Below are positions 22,809 to 31,303 of a stretch of 33,845 bases of DNA, in pieces (the stretch's first letter is position 1; every line of letters starts with the position of its first letter). Source of the stretch: Candidatus Zixiibacteriota bacterium (GTDB lineage Bacteria > Zixibacteria > MSB-5A5 > DSPP01); contig JAKEHY010000028.1 in assembly GCA_022614805.1 (NCBI GenBank), positions 1 through 33,845 of the forward strand, given 5' to 3'. The position numbers and the translations under genes were made by a program. Under the pieces are notes generated by a model. It made no database searches. It saw only the letters and a list, made by a program, of their open reading frames with translations, and was not told the origin of the DNA.

Positions 22809-25800
22809 ATGAAGACCTATAGTGGTAAAAAATTCCGGAAAGCCCAAGCCGCCGTGGCTTTGGCTGTTTTTATTTTCCCCCCCCTTGCTTTCTCCCAAGG
22901 ACTAAAACTGGATTTATTGGATCGCCCCGATTGCCGGCTTTTTTGCGATTCCACCAAGCGGGGGCTGACGCTCGGGCAGGACAGCGCGGCTTGGCTGCCA
23001 ACCTTCGATTACGCCCGCAACGCCTACGAAATCGACGACGAGAACCGGCTTTTAACCAGCCAGTCCTACTACCTTAAAAACACCGAGCTGAACGAAAACG
23101 GGCAATACCGAATCTTCGAGCTTTCCGATGCGGCCCGGCAGCGAAGCGAGTCCCGCCAGCGTTCGGAATGGTCGGCGGCCAAGATAAATTCGTTGGGAAA
23201 GGGAGCCGGTGGAAAGGCCGGAAAGGGGCTTTTGAACGTTGACATCCCCATCAAGTTTCCAAAGGCTTTGACCAGCCTCGTGGGGGAGGGGGGGCCGGGG
23301 CTTGCGGTGACCGGCAACTACCGGGTGGTTTTCAAGCTGGACCGGAACTGGACCACCGACGTGGCCCGGCTGGGGACCACCGGCCAGGGAACCCCCAGCT
23401 TCCAGACTTTGCAGGAATACAATATGTACATCAACGGCAACGTCGGCTCCAAGCTTTTCGTCAATATGAAAACGGACAAGCGGGCCAACGTCTATAACCA
23501 AAGGCTGGATTTGGCCGACCGGATTCAAATCCGCTACAAGGGGGAGGACGAAGACCTGGTGCAGTCCATCGAGGCGGGGAACACCAGCCTGGCCTTGGGG
23601 GGAACCCAGTACGCCGGGTTTTCCCAATCCGTGCAGGGGCTTTTCGGCTTGCAGGCGAGGGGGAAGTTGGGGGCCTTTAACTGGACCGGGATTGCCAGCC
23701 AGCAAAAGGGGACTTCCCAGTCCAAGACCTTCCGGGCCGGGGCGGAAGCGACCACCTTTTACCTGCGGGACAAAGATTTTTTGCGCTACGTCTATTACGA
23801 TTTGGGGCGCAAGGCTATTGCCAAGCCGGACAACAGCGGAGAGATGCCGCCATTTGTTGATGAATTTCAACCCGGAGATAGATTGGATACCATTCCTCCG
23901 CTTTTTTTTAAGTCCGTGCGGGTCGAGGGGAATACCCAATCTCAATATCCCAAGGGTACCTGCTACCTGGACCCAAGTGATACGACCAATACGACCGAAA
24001 TACCGGAGTCGGGATTCTTCACCCGGATTCCTCCCGAAGAATATCAGCTGAACCGGGACTCGTTTTACGTCCGCTTCAACTATCCTTTAGCTGCCGATGA
24101 AGTTTTGGGGGTCGCAATGCTGATTCGCAGGGCAAACGGCCAGGTCGATATCATCGGCTACGCGGACACAACCACAAACCCTGCTGACCCTGCGGATACC
24201 CTGCGCTACGTTTTAAAGCTGCTTAAGCGGCGCAGCCCGACGGTCAACAACGTTTCGTACTACTACGAATGGAAAAACGTGTATGACCTGCGGGGGAAAA
24301 CGGTTGACCCGGACGGCCTTTCGGTAAATATTTACAAGGGGGCAACGGGCACCGAAGCCGACCGGAATAGCAGCAATTTGGATTATCGGCAGGATACCGG
24401 CGTCAAATATCTTCGGATTGTAGGGCTGGACCGGTACATAAATCAGACTGGGGCGGACGGCTTTGACGGCGAGGTGGATTTGAACCGGACGGTGGTGGAT
24501 TTGGAGCGGGGGTTTCTTGTCTTTCCAGTCCGGTATCCGTTTAACACCGATACCAGCTTTACCGGAGTTCCGGGAGACACGCTGGAAAAAAAGATTCCGG
24601 CCGCGTATGGGAACAACACGACGGCTGCCGCGGAGTCCAGCGCGTACTACCTCGCGATTCAAACCAAATCGCGGCGGACCGAGTTTTCGCTGGGGCAGGT
24701 GGACATTATGGAAGGCTCGGAGGACGTCCGCCTGAACGGCCAGCGGCTTAAACGGGGGGAGGACTACGACATCAACTACGACATCGGCACCATCAACTTC
24801 CGCAACACGCAGGTGACCGACCCGAACGCCGACGTGCAGATTACCTATGAATACGTGCCGTTTTTGACCGCCCAGAAAAGAAATCTCTTCGGCCTGCGGG
24901 GGGAATACGAACCCTCCGAACAGTTCAAAATCGGCTCCACCTTGTTGTACCGCAACGCCTCCTCCATCGACCGGAAGCCGAGAATTGGCGAAGAGCCCTC
25001 GCAGGCGCTTTTGGCCGACGTCAACTTTGGCTACAACGGCCAGTCCAACTTTATCACCCGGCTGGTGGACAAGCTGCCGGGGGTGGCGGCGGCGGCCCCC
25101 TCCGCCTTTCAACTCGAAGGGGAAGTGGCCCGCAGCCTCCCCAATCCCAATACGACTGGAAGGGCCTTCATCGACGATTTTGAAGGGAGCCGCGACTTTT
25201 TGACCTTGGGGCTGCGCCGGGGAGTCTGGACCAAATCATCAATGCCGGCTGGGAAAATCCAGGCCAACCGCGGGAAGCTTATCTGGTTCACGCCCGACGT
25301 GAACATTAAGTTACGCCAAGGGACGGATAGCGTCGCCACGCAGCCATTTGGGGTGAAGGAAGTTTTTCCCAACCGGGACGTTTTGACGGACGAGAAAATG
25401 GACGTTTTGGAGATGCGCTTTTATCCCAAGCCGGACAGTCTCGGGAGCGGCGGCGACACGGCCAGCTGGGGGGGGATTATGCGCTGGCTGTCGCAGGGGC
25501 TGCAGGACCATCAGGAAACGCAGCTTTTGGAATTCTGGGTGGGGCTGGAAGAGGGGCGCCCGAAACCGCGCCTGCATTTTGAATTTGGCAAAATTTCGGA
25601 GGATATTGACGATGATGGCACGATAGATACGGAAGACCCTGATAGGATTGGGGTGATTGATACCACCAAGGATGTGGGATTAGACAGCCTTAAGGATAAT
25701 CAGGAGCCGGGGTATCCGGGCGTTTTGGATTCCAGCAAGGACAACTGGGGCCGCGACGTCGACCATATCAACGGCACGGAAGGGAACTTTTCCGACCCGG

Positions 25801-28800
25801 AAAGGCTGGCCCGCCCCGACAAGGAGGATTTGAACGGTGACGGAGTTGTGGGAGGCGGCGCGTATTTCGCCTTTACGGTCGATTTGAACGACACGTTGTT
25901 TCTCGTTCCCAACTCCACCCGCCCCAACAACGGGACGCGCACCCCTCCGATTACCTGGCGGCAGATTCGAGTTCCTTTAAAAGATTCCACCCTCCCCGGT
26001 TCGGTTTACCGGGAGGAAAGGGGGAGGCCCAGCTGGGCAAATATCGAATTCGTGCGCATCTGGGTGGAGGGGCCGGACACGGCCCGCATCTATTTCGCCA
26101 CCCTCGAGATGGTGGGGAACCGCTGGAAGGTTCTGGGGACTTTTGACGACTTTTCAAAGCCGACCACCGGCAACCAGAAGGTTCAGGTGTCAGTCATCAA
26201 TTCACAGGAGCATCCGGCCTACCGGGCCGACCCGCCGCCGGGAGTGGGGGAAGTGGTGAACCAGGTGACCCGTCTGCGGGAGCGGGAGCAGTCTTTGGTT
26301 ATGACTTACGAAAACCTGCGGCCGGGCTTTCCAGTTGGGGAGCGGGTGACCGGTTTGACGGCTCTGGGGCCAGTCCCGGAGGATGAGAACGAAAGCGTGG
26401 ACCTGGACAACCCCCACCGTCGCGGAGACCAGGCGCTGGTGCAACGAGTGCTTTTGGGAGGAGCCGAAGATTACTCCGGTTATGGCACCTTGAAGATGCT
26501 GGTGCACGGGGACCGGCGCATCGGGATGGCCGACAATTTCTCCGATTCCCTTCTGTTTTTTATGCGCTTCGGCTCCGGCGCCCAGAACGACCCCAACAAT
26601 TTCTACGAATACCGGGTTTTGCTCAAACCAGGCTGGGAGGCCAACAACATCCAGATCGATTTTAACCGGCTGACCGTCCTTAAACAAAAGCGCCTGGCCC
26701 GGGGAGGCGCCGCCACGGATACGATATCCGAAGGGCCCTATTTCGTGAAGGGAAACCCGAGTTCGGCGGCGGTGCGCTGGTACGTTTTGGGGGTGCAGAA
26801 CTTGGACAATAACTGGCCGGCTTCCGGCGAGGTGTGGGTCAACGAGCTTATGCTTACCGACGTGCGCCGGGACGCCGGCACGGCCGGCCGCATCCGGCTC
26901 TCCAGCCAGCTTTCCGATTTCGGCAGTCTGGCCTTTGAAGCCGGCCGGGTGGGTTCGACCTTCCGCAACCTCTCCGGCGACGCGGGGGGAACTTTGTCCT
27001 ACAACCGGGGGGCCGCCACCAACGAGAACTTGAGCCTGGTCGGGAATTTTCAGGCACACAAGTTGTTGCCCCGGTTTCTGGGGATTACCGGCCTCCCCAT
27101 CAGCCTGAATTGGAGCCGGGCCCGCTCCACCCCGCGGCTGCGCACCGGCACCGACATTTTCCTGACCCCGGAGTTCGCCGAAGCGGAACGGACCGAAAAT
27201 CTGGCGCGGGGCATATCAATTACCCCCAGCCTGCGGCGGGAGACCAAAAACTGGCTGTGGAATGCGACCTTCAACCGGATGAACGGGTCCTTTGCCTACC
27301 GCTACAACCGCAGCTCCAACCCGTTTACCCGGCTTTCCGAAACCCGTTTTTACTCCGCCTCTTTGAGCTACGACCTTTCCCCCAAAAAGGGAATCGGCTT
27401 CAAACCGTTCGGGTGGCTGCCTTCCTTCTGGCTTTTGAAAAAGGTGGAAAACTCCCCCTTTTCGCCGCTGCCGGTCAGTCTCCGGTTCTCCGGAGACGTT
27501 TCCCGCAACCAGACTTTGACCATCCAGAACGACCTCCGCGGCAGCCGCACCGGCTCGTACGTACGGGATTTCCGCGGGGCCATCGGCTCCAGCTTCCGCC
27601 TTTTTCCCAACCTTACGGCCGATTACAACCTCCAGACCCGGCGGGACATTTCCAACCCGAACAACCTGGTTTTTTCCATGAGCCCGCGCCGGTTCAAGCT
27701 CGGGTTGGAAGTGGACAGAAGCCAGGATTTCAAAACATCCTACAACCCGGGGCTTTTCAGCTTTGCCGAGACCCGGCTTTCCTTTTCCTCCCGCTACCAC
27801 GAGGCGGGGGGGCTGGCGACCTCCACTGACGGAACCCGGACGATTGAAGCCAGCAACGGCTACGGCGGTTCCGTCAACTTCAACCTTTCCCGCTTTTTGG
27901 GAGGGAAAAGAAAGTCTTTGGGAGCCGGGGGGGATGAGACCATCCGAAAATTAGAGGAGGAAAAAAGAAGGGAGGAGGAGAGGAAAAGAAAGGAAGAGGA
28001 GAAAAAATTTGGAAGAAGTCCCGCTTTGGATTCGGCCCGGGCGGCCGACAGTCTGGCCAAAAAGGAAGCCCTTCGCTTGAAGGCGGAGGCGGCCGCCTAT
28101 GACACGATTCCGGTTGAAAGGCGTTTTCGCAAAAGCCTTGAACTCTTCTTCCCCCTGCCGGTGCCGGGCCTGGGATTCGTATTTCCCAAACCGGCCCCCG
28201 ACCCGGCCCGGTCGGAGCCGCCAAATAAGAGGGTTTTCCCGGATTCCTTGACTCTCGCGCAGCCAGTGCGGCCCGATTCTGTCCGCTTTCCGGATTCGCT
28301 GCCGGCCGGCCGGGCTGACAGCCTGCCAAAGGCAACCGCCCCGCCGGACAGCGCCAAAAGACCCCCCCCCGCCACGGTGCCGGCGGGCACACCACAGGCG
28401 AAGCGTCCGGGTCCGGGAATCGGACGAATATTCCTGCTTTCCGACGGGGTGGATTTGCTGCGGGGGCTGGCGGGCCGGGTGGACCCGGTCCAGTTCACCT
28501 ATAACCGCACCAACAGCATCGGCCGGGAAGGGTTGCGGAATCGCCCGGGGCTGGCGTTTCAATTCGGTCTGGTCACCGACCCGGGAGAGCCGAGCCGGGG
28601 GAGGCCCCGGGACCGCCAGGGGAATTCGGACGTTTACACGGTCGGTTCCGGCTTTGATTTGGGCTCCGGCATCCGGGCCAACACCCGCTACTCCAAAAAC
28701 ATCACCCGGAACATCATCTCCTCCGGGACGAGCCGGCAGGTAACGGAGAGCTTTCCGGACGTGAGCCTTACCATCTCCGGCCTGGAGCGGCGGGTCGGCA

Positions 28801-29363
28801 TTTTGAAAAAGATTTTGCCGGCCGGCTCGCTGGCCTCCAACTACCAGAAGCAAACCACCCGGAATTTCGACGTCGGCAGCGGTCAGGCCAACACCATCAC
28901 CACGGCGAAAAACTACAGCCCGCTGGTCTCCGTCACTTCCACCTTCTTCCGCGGGCTGACGGCCAACTTCAGCTACCGCAAAAGCATCCAGACCAGCAAG
29001 AACAGGGGATTGGGAGAGGCCGTTTTCGTGGCCAGCGAGACCAGGGAGAATGGATATGCCTTTTCCACCCGTTACAGTTTCATCGCCCCCCGCGGCATCC
29101 GCTTCCCCTTTTTGAAGGGAATCCGGCTTTCCTCCAGTTTGAACACCAACTTAAGCCTGCAGTACACCCGCCGGACGACGACCGGCTCGGGGGTGGTGAC
29201 CTACGACGTTTCCAATCTGGGCATCAGCCCCGGTTTGACGTACAGCTTTTCCACCCAGGTGGACGGCGGGCTGACGGTGCAGTGGACCGACCAGAAAAAC
29301 CGCCTGACCAAGCAGACTTCCAAGGTGCGCTCGGCGGTTTTTTCGGTTGACTTGAAGTTTTAA
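22809..29363 (+). CDS. sprA: SprA-type giant outer-membrane protein (type 9 secretion translocon family)
   Basis: The 2,184-residue product has a signal peptide ending in PLAFS with Gln at +1. It then has the SprA architecture: an N-terminal part with NVDIPIKFPKALTSLVGEG and NYRVVFKLDR, repeated barrel and periplasmic segments, and the QITYEY/GRAFIDDFEGSRDF region near residues 670-795. Asp-rich calcium-type loops occur near 931-945 (DIDDDGTIDTEDPDR) and 1006 (DLNGDGVVGG). Strand-rich sequence continues to the terminal VFSVDLKF. In Bacteroidota SprA is the 36-strand pore that exports T9SS cargo; usual length is about 2,300-2,400. Unusual is a cytoplasmic-looking segment near 1700-1880: a Glu/Lys/Arg coiled-coil stretch (EEEKRREEERKRKEEEKK), then an Ala/Lys helix and a Pro/Asp/Ser linker (PDSVRFPDSLPAG), before the barrel resumes. 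Glutaminyl cyclase follows after 17 bases. Confidence 0.93.
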   Translation: MKTYSGKKFRKAQAAVALAVFIFPPLAFSQGLKLDLLDRPDCRLFCDSTKRGLTLGQDSAAWLPTFDYARNAYEIDDENRLLTSQSYYLKNTELNENGQYRIFELSDAARQRSESRQRSEWSAAKINSLGKGAGGKAGKGLLNVDIPIKFPKALTSLVGEGGPGLAVTGNYRVVFKLDRNWTTDVARLGTTGQGTPSFQTLQEYNMYINGNVGSKLFVNMKTDKRANVYNQRLDLADRIQIRYKGEDEDLVQSIEAGNTSLALGGTQYAGFSQSVQGLFGLQARGKLGAFNWTGIASQQKGTSQSKTFRAGAEATTFYLRDKDFLRYVYYDLGRKAIAKPDNSGEMPPFVDEFQPGDRLDTIPPLFFKSVRVEGNTQSQYPKGTCYLDPSDTTNTTEIPESGFFTRIPPEEYQLNRDSFYVRFNYPLAADEVLGVAMLIRRANGQVDIIGYADTTTNPADPADTLRYVLKLLKRRSPTVNNVSYYYEWKNVYDLRGKTVDPDGLSVNIYKGATGTEADRNSSNLDYRQDTGVKYLRIVGLDRYINQTGADGFDGEVDLNRTVVDLERGFLVFPVRYPFNTDTSFTGVPGDTLEKKIPAAYGNNTTAAAESSAYYLAIQTKSRRTEFSLGQVDIMEGSEDVRLNGQRLKRGEDYDINYDIGTINFRNTQVTDPNADVQITYEYVPFLTAQKRNLFGLRGEYEPSEQFKIGSTLLYRNASSIDRKPRIGEEPSQALLADVNFGYNGQSNFITRLVDKLPGVAAAAPSAFQLEGEVARSLPNPNTTGRAFIDDFEGSRDFLTLGLRRGVWTKSSMPAGKIQANRGKLIWFTPDVNIKLRQGTDSVATQPFGVKEVFPNRDVLTDEKMDVLEMRFYPKPDSLGSGGDTASWGGIMRWLSQGLQDHQETQLLEFWVGLEEGRPKPRLHFEFGKISEDIDDDGTIDTEDPDRIGVIDTTKDVGLDSLKDNQEPGYPGVLDSSKDNWGRDVDHINGTEGNFSDPERLARPDKEDLNGDGVVGGGAYFAFTVDLNDTLFLVPNSTRPNNGTRTPPITWRQIRVPLKDSTLPGSVYREERGRPSWANIEFVRIWVEGPDTARIYFATLEMVGNRWKVLGTFDDFSKPTTGNQKVQVSVINSQEHPAYRADPPPGVGEVVNQVTRLREREQSLVMTYENLRPGFPVGERVTGLTALGPVPEDENESVDLDNPHRRGDQALVQRVLLGGAEDYSGYGTLKMLVHGDRRIGMADNFSDSLLFFMRFGSGAQNDPNNFYEYRVLLKPGWEANNIQIDFNRLTVLKQKRLARGGAATDTISEGPYFVKGNPSSAAVRWYVLGVQNLDNNWPASGEVWVNELMLTDVRRDAGTAGRIRLSSQLSDFGSLAFEAGRVGSTFRNLSGDAGGTLSYNRGAATNENLSLVGNFQAHKLLPRFLGITGLPISLNWSRARSTPRLRTGTDIFLTPEFAEAERTENLARGISITPSLRRETKNWLWNATFNRMNGSFAYRYNRSSNPFTRLSETRFYSASLSYDLSPKKGIGFKPFGWLPSFWLLKKVENSPFSPLPVSLRFSGDVSRNQTLTIQNDLRGSRTGSYVRDFRGAIGSSFRLFPNLTADYNLQTRRDISNPNNLVFSMSPRRFKLGLEVDRSQDFKTSYNPGLFSFAETRLSFSSRYHEAGGLATSTDGTRTIEASNGYGGSVNFNLSRFLGGKRKSLGAGGDETIRKLEEEKRREEERKRKEEEKKFGRSPALDSARAADSLAKKEALRLKAEAAAYDTIPVERRFRKSLELFFPLPVPGLGFVFPKPAPDPARSEPPNKRVFPDSLTLAQPVRPDSVRFPDSLPAGRADSLPKATAPPDSAKRPPPATVPAGTPQAKRPGPGIGRIFLLSDGVDLLRGLAGRVDPVQFTYNRTNSIGREGLRNRPGLAFQFGLVTDPGEPSRGRPRDRQGNSDVYTVGSGFDLGSGIRANTRYSKNITRNIISSGTSRQVTESFPDVSLTISGLERRVGILKKILPAGSLASNYQKQTTRNFDVGSGQANTITTAKNYSPLVSVTSTFFRGLTANFSYRKSIQTSKNRGLGEAVFVASETRENGYAFSTRYSFIAPRGIRFPFLKGIRLSSSLNTNLSLQYTRRTTTGSGVVTYDVSNLGISPGLTYSFSTQVDGGLTVQWTDQKNRLTKQTSKVRSAVFSVDLKF

Positions 29364-29380
29364 TTCCGCATTTTGGGGCG

Positions 29381-30277
29381 GTGCGGAGAGCGCCTCTTCT
29401 TTTTTTCCTTCCGTTTTTGCTTTTTGGCTGCGCGCCGGCGGAACCGCCGGTTTTTTCCGGGGCGCGGGCGTACGAGATTTTGAAAGAATACTGCGCGCTG
29501 GGGCCGCGCGTCCCCGGCTCGGAAGCGCATCGTCAAGCCGCCAGCTTCATCGCCGCCCGGCTGGAAAAACTTCCGTTGCGCGTCAAGCTCCAGCCGTTCA
29601 CTTATTACGACAGCCTGAAGCGGGATAGCGTCCGATTTGTGAACATAATCGCCGCTTTTCAGCCGGAGAGGAAAAAGCGGATTTTGCTCTGCACCCACTG
29701 GGAAAGCCGGCCGTACGCCGACGGGGAAAAGGATTCTGCTTTGCACCGACAGCCGATTCTGGGGGCCAACGACGGCGGGTCGGGGGTGGCGATTTTGTTA
29801 GCTTTAGCCGAGCTCCTGGGCGAAAAAGACTCCAAAATTGGGGTGGATTTGGTTTTTTTCGACGGGGAGGATTACGGTCCGGAGGGGGTTTTGTCCCAAT
29901 ATCTGATTGGCTCCAAATATTTCGCCAAAAACGCTGGCAGTTACTGGGCCGAGTACGGCATTTTGTTGGATATGGTGGGGGATTCCGATTTGACGATTTA
30001 CCAGGAGCAGTATTCCACCCTTTTTGCCGGGAAAATTGTGCAAAAAGTCTTTGCGCGGGCGCGGAAACTGGGGCTGTCGGCGTTCGTTCCGGAAATCCGG
30101 CACGCGGTGATGGATGACCATCTTTCACTTTTGGACGTCGGGCTGCCAGTGATTGACTTAATCGACTTCGATTATCCCTTCTGGCACACCCTCGCCGACC
30201 GTCCCGAAGCCTGCAGTCCCAAAAGCCTGGAGCAGGTGGGGAGGCTTTTGGTTTCGCTTTTGTACGAGCCGGAATAA
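29381..30277 (+). CDS. Glutaminyl-peptide cyclotransferase, M28 family lipoprotein
   Basis: The 298-residue product starts with a lipoprotein signal (MRRAPLLFFLPFLLFGC, lipobox LFGC). The M28-type zinc enzyme fold follows, with landmarks HWESRPYAD, GANDGGSGVA, FFDGEDYG, LDMVGD, and DDHLSLLDVGLPVIDLIDFDYPFWHTLADRPE, which match glutaminyl cyclases more closely than aminopeptidases. The enzyme converts N-terminal Gln to pyroglutamate. Anchored in the envelope, it would act on exported proteins after signal peptidase I cleavage. GTG 29381 has a poor ribosome site, and the gene is 17 bases behind sprA, so it is probably translated from the same mRNA. Confidence 0.9.
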   Translation: MRRAPLLFFLPFLLFGCAPAEPPVFSGARAYEILKEYCALGPRVPGSEAHRQAASFIAARLEKLPLRVKLQPFTYYDSLKRDSVRFVNIIAAFQPERKKRILLCTHWESRPYADGEKDSALHRQPILGANDGGSGVAILLALAELLGEKDSKIGVDLVFFDGEDYGPEGVLSQYLIGSKYFAKNAGSYWAEYGILLDMVGDSDLTIYQEQYSTLFAGKIVQKVFARARKLGLSAFVPEIRHAVMDDHLSLLDVGLPVIDLIDFDYPFWHTLADRPEACSPKSLEQVGRLLVSLLYEPE

Positions 30278-30284
30278 TGAGACA

Positions 30285-30540
30285 GAGATTGGAGATTGGA
30301 GATCAGAGATTCGTCCGCCCGCGCCTCCCCAAAGCGACCCCCTATAGTCCCCCCCTTCAAATACAGAGATTAGAGATTGGAGATCAGAGATTCGTCCGCC
30401 CACACCTCCCCAGAGCGACCCCCTATAGTCCCCCTTAAGTACAGAGGGACAAAAAAGACAGTGATTAGGGATTGGGGATCAGAGATTCGTCCGCCCACAC
30501 CTCCCCAGAGCGACCCCCTATAGTCTCCCTTAACTACGGG
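30285..30540. repeat. Three tandem imperfect repeats (about 75-100 bp)
   Basis: Units start near 30285, 30362 and 30462. Each contains GAGATTGGAGATCAGAGATTC (one base less here: AGATTGGAGATCAGAGATTC), then CGTCCGCCC, CCTCCCCA.AGCGACCCCC and TATAGTC. A GAGATTAGAGATTGGAGA motif of the same family occurs at about 1413. Between units 2 and 3 is an AGAGGGAC...GATTAGGG linker. This fills the 321-base gap between glutaminyl cyclase and the response regulator. Open frames on the minus strand here simply repeat the unit. Confidence 0.88.
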
Positions 30541-30598
30541 GGGACAGGCAATTGAATTCCACTTGTGAAATGGGCTTTCGTTTTCCATCTTTGGGCGG

Positions 30599-31303
30599 AT
30601 GGCCGGAGAGAAAGTCATTTTAGTCGTCGAAGACGACGCCGACATCCGCCAGCTTTTGTGGCATTACTTAGAAAAGGAGAAATACCGGCTTACTTTGGCC
30701 AAGGACGGGGAGGAAGGGCTGGCGCAGGCGGAGGCGCATCCCCCCGATTTGATAATCTTAGATTTGATGCTTCCCCGGCAGGACGGTCTTTCGGTTTTGA
30801 AGGAACTGCGCCGGAGGGAGGCGACGGCGACCGTTCCGGTTTTGATTCTAACCGCGAAGGGAGACGAAGCGGACCGCATCGTCGGCCTCGAACTGGGAGC
30901 CGACGACTACGTCACCAAGCCGTTTTCGCCGCGGGAGGTGGCGGCCCGGGTGAAGGCGCTTTTGCGCCGCACCGTTCCCTCCGAAAAGCCGGCCGCGGAG
31001 GCGGTCGAATATGCTTACGGCCCCTTGAGGCTGGACGCGGTGGGGCACAAGATTTTTTACAAAAAGGAGGAGCTGGGGCTGACCGCCAAGGAGTTCGGGC
31101 TTTTGAAACTGTTTTTGGAAAACCGCGGCAAACTTTTATCCCGCGAACGGATTTTGGCGCGGGTCTGGGGGGTGGATTTTTCGGGCGGGCCGCGCACGGT
31201 GGACGTGCACGTCCGCCGGCTGCGGGAAAAAATTCCCCTCTTGGAAAAAGCTTTGACCACCGTCAAATCGTACGGCTACCGCCTCGAAGAGGAAGCGCCG
31301 TGA
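30599..31303 (+). CDS. OmpR/PhoB-family response regulator
   Basis: A 234-residue product. The receiver domain (residues 1-120) has the acidic pair E11/D12-D13, phospho-acceptor D55 in DLIILDLMLP, the conserved Thr in LILTAKG and Lys in DDYVTKPFSPRE. The C-terminal winged helix (about 135-230) has LTAKEFGLLKLFLENRGKLLSRERIL and RTVDVHVRRLREKI. It binds DNA when phosphorylated by the partner kinase encoded next, with which it overlaps by 4 bp. The ATG 30599 lacks a strong ribosome site. The PhoB-like layout and adjacent PAS kinase suggest a phosphate or envelope response, by inference only. Confidence 0.95.
   Translation: MAGEKVILVVEDDADIRQLLWHYLEKEKYRLTLAKDGEEGLAQAEAHPPDLIILDLMLPRQDGLSVLKELRRREATATVPVLILTAKGDEADRIVGLELGADDYVTKPFSPREVAARVKALLRRTVPSEKPAAEAVEYAYGPLRLDAVGHKIFYKKEELGLTAKEFGLLKLFLENRGKLLSRERILARVWGVDFSGGPRTVDVHVRRLREKIPLLEKALTTVKSYGYRLEEEAP

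Noticed and set aside
27110-27829. 239-codon plus-strand frame inside sprA
   Set aside because: It is a shadow frame of the long SprA reading frame, Pro/Arg-rich and without domain features.
30285-30540. Regular repeats considered as a CRISPR array
   Set aside because: Only three long units are present, without short uniform repeats and unique spacers, and no cas genes are nearby.
30565-31299. Upstream extension of the histidine kinase frame, giving a 688-residue protein
   Set aside because: The extension is an alternative frame of the response regulator gene. The GTGA overlap at 31300 and the membrane helix right after it mark the real start.
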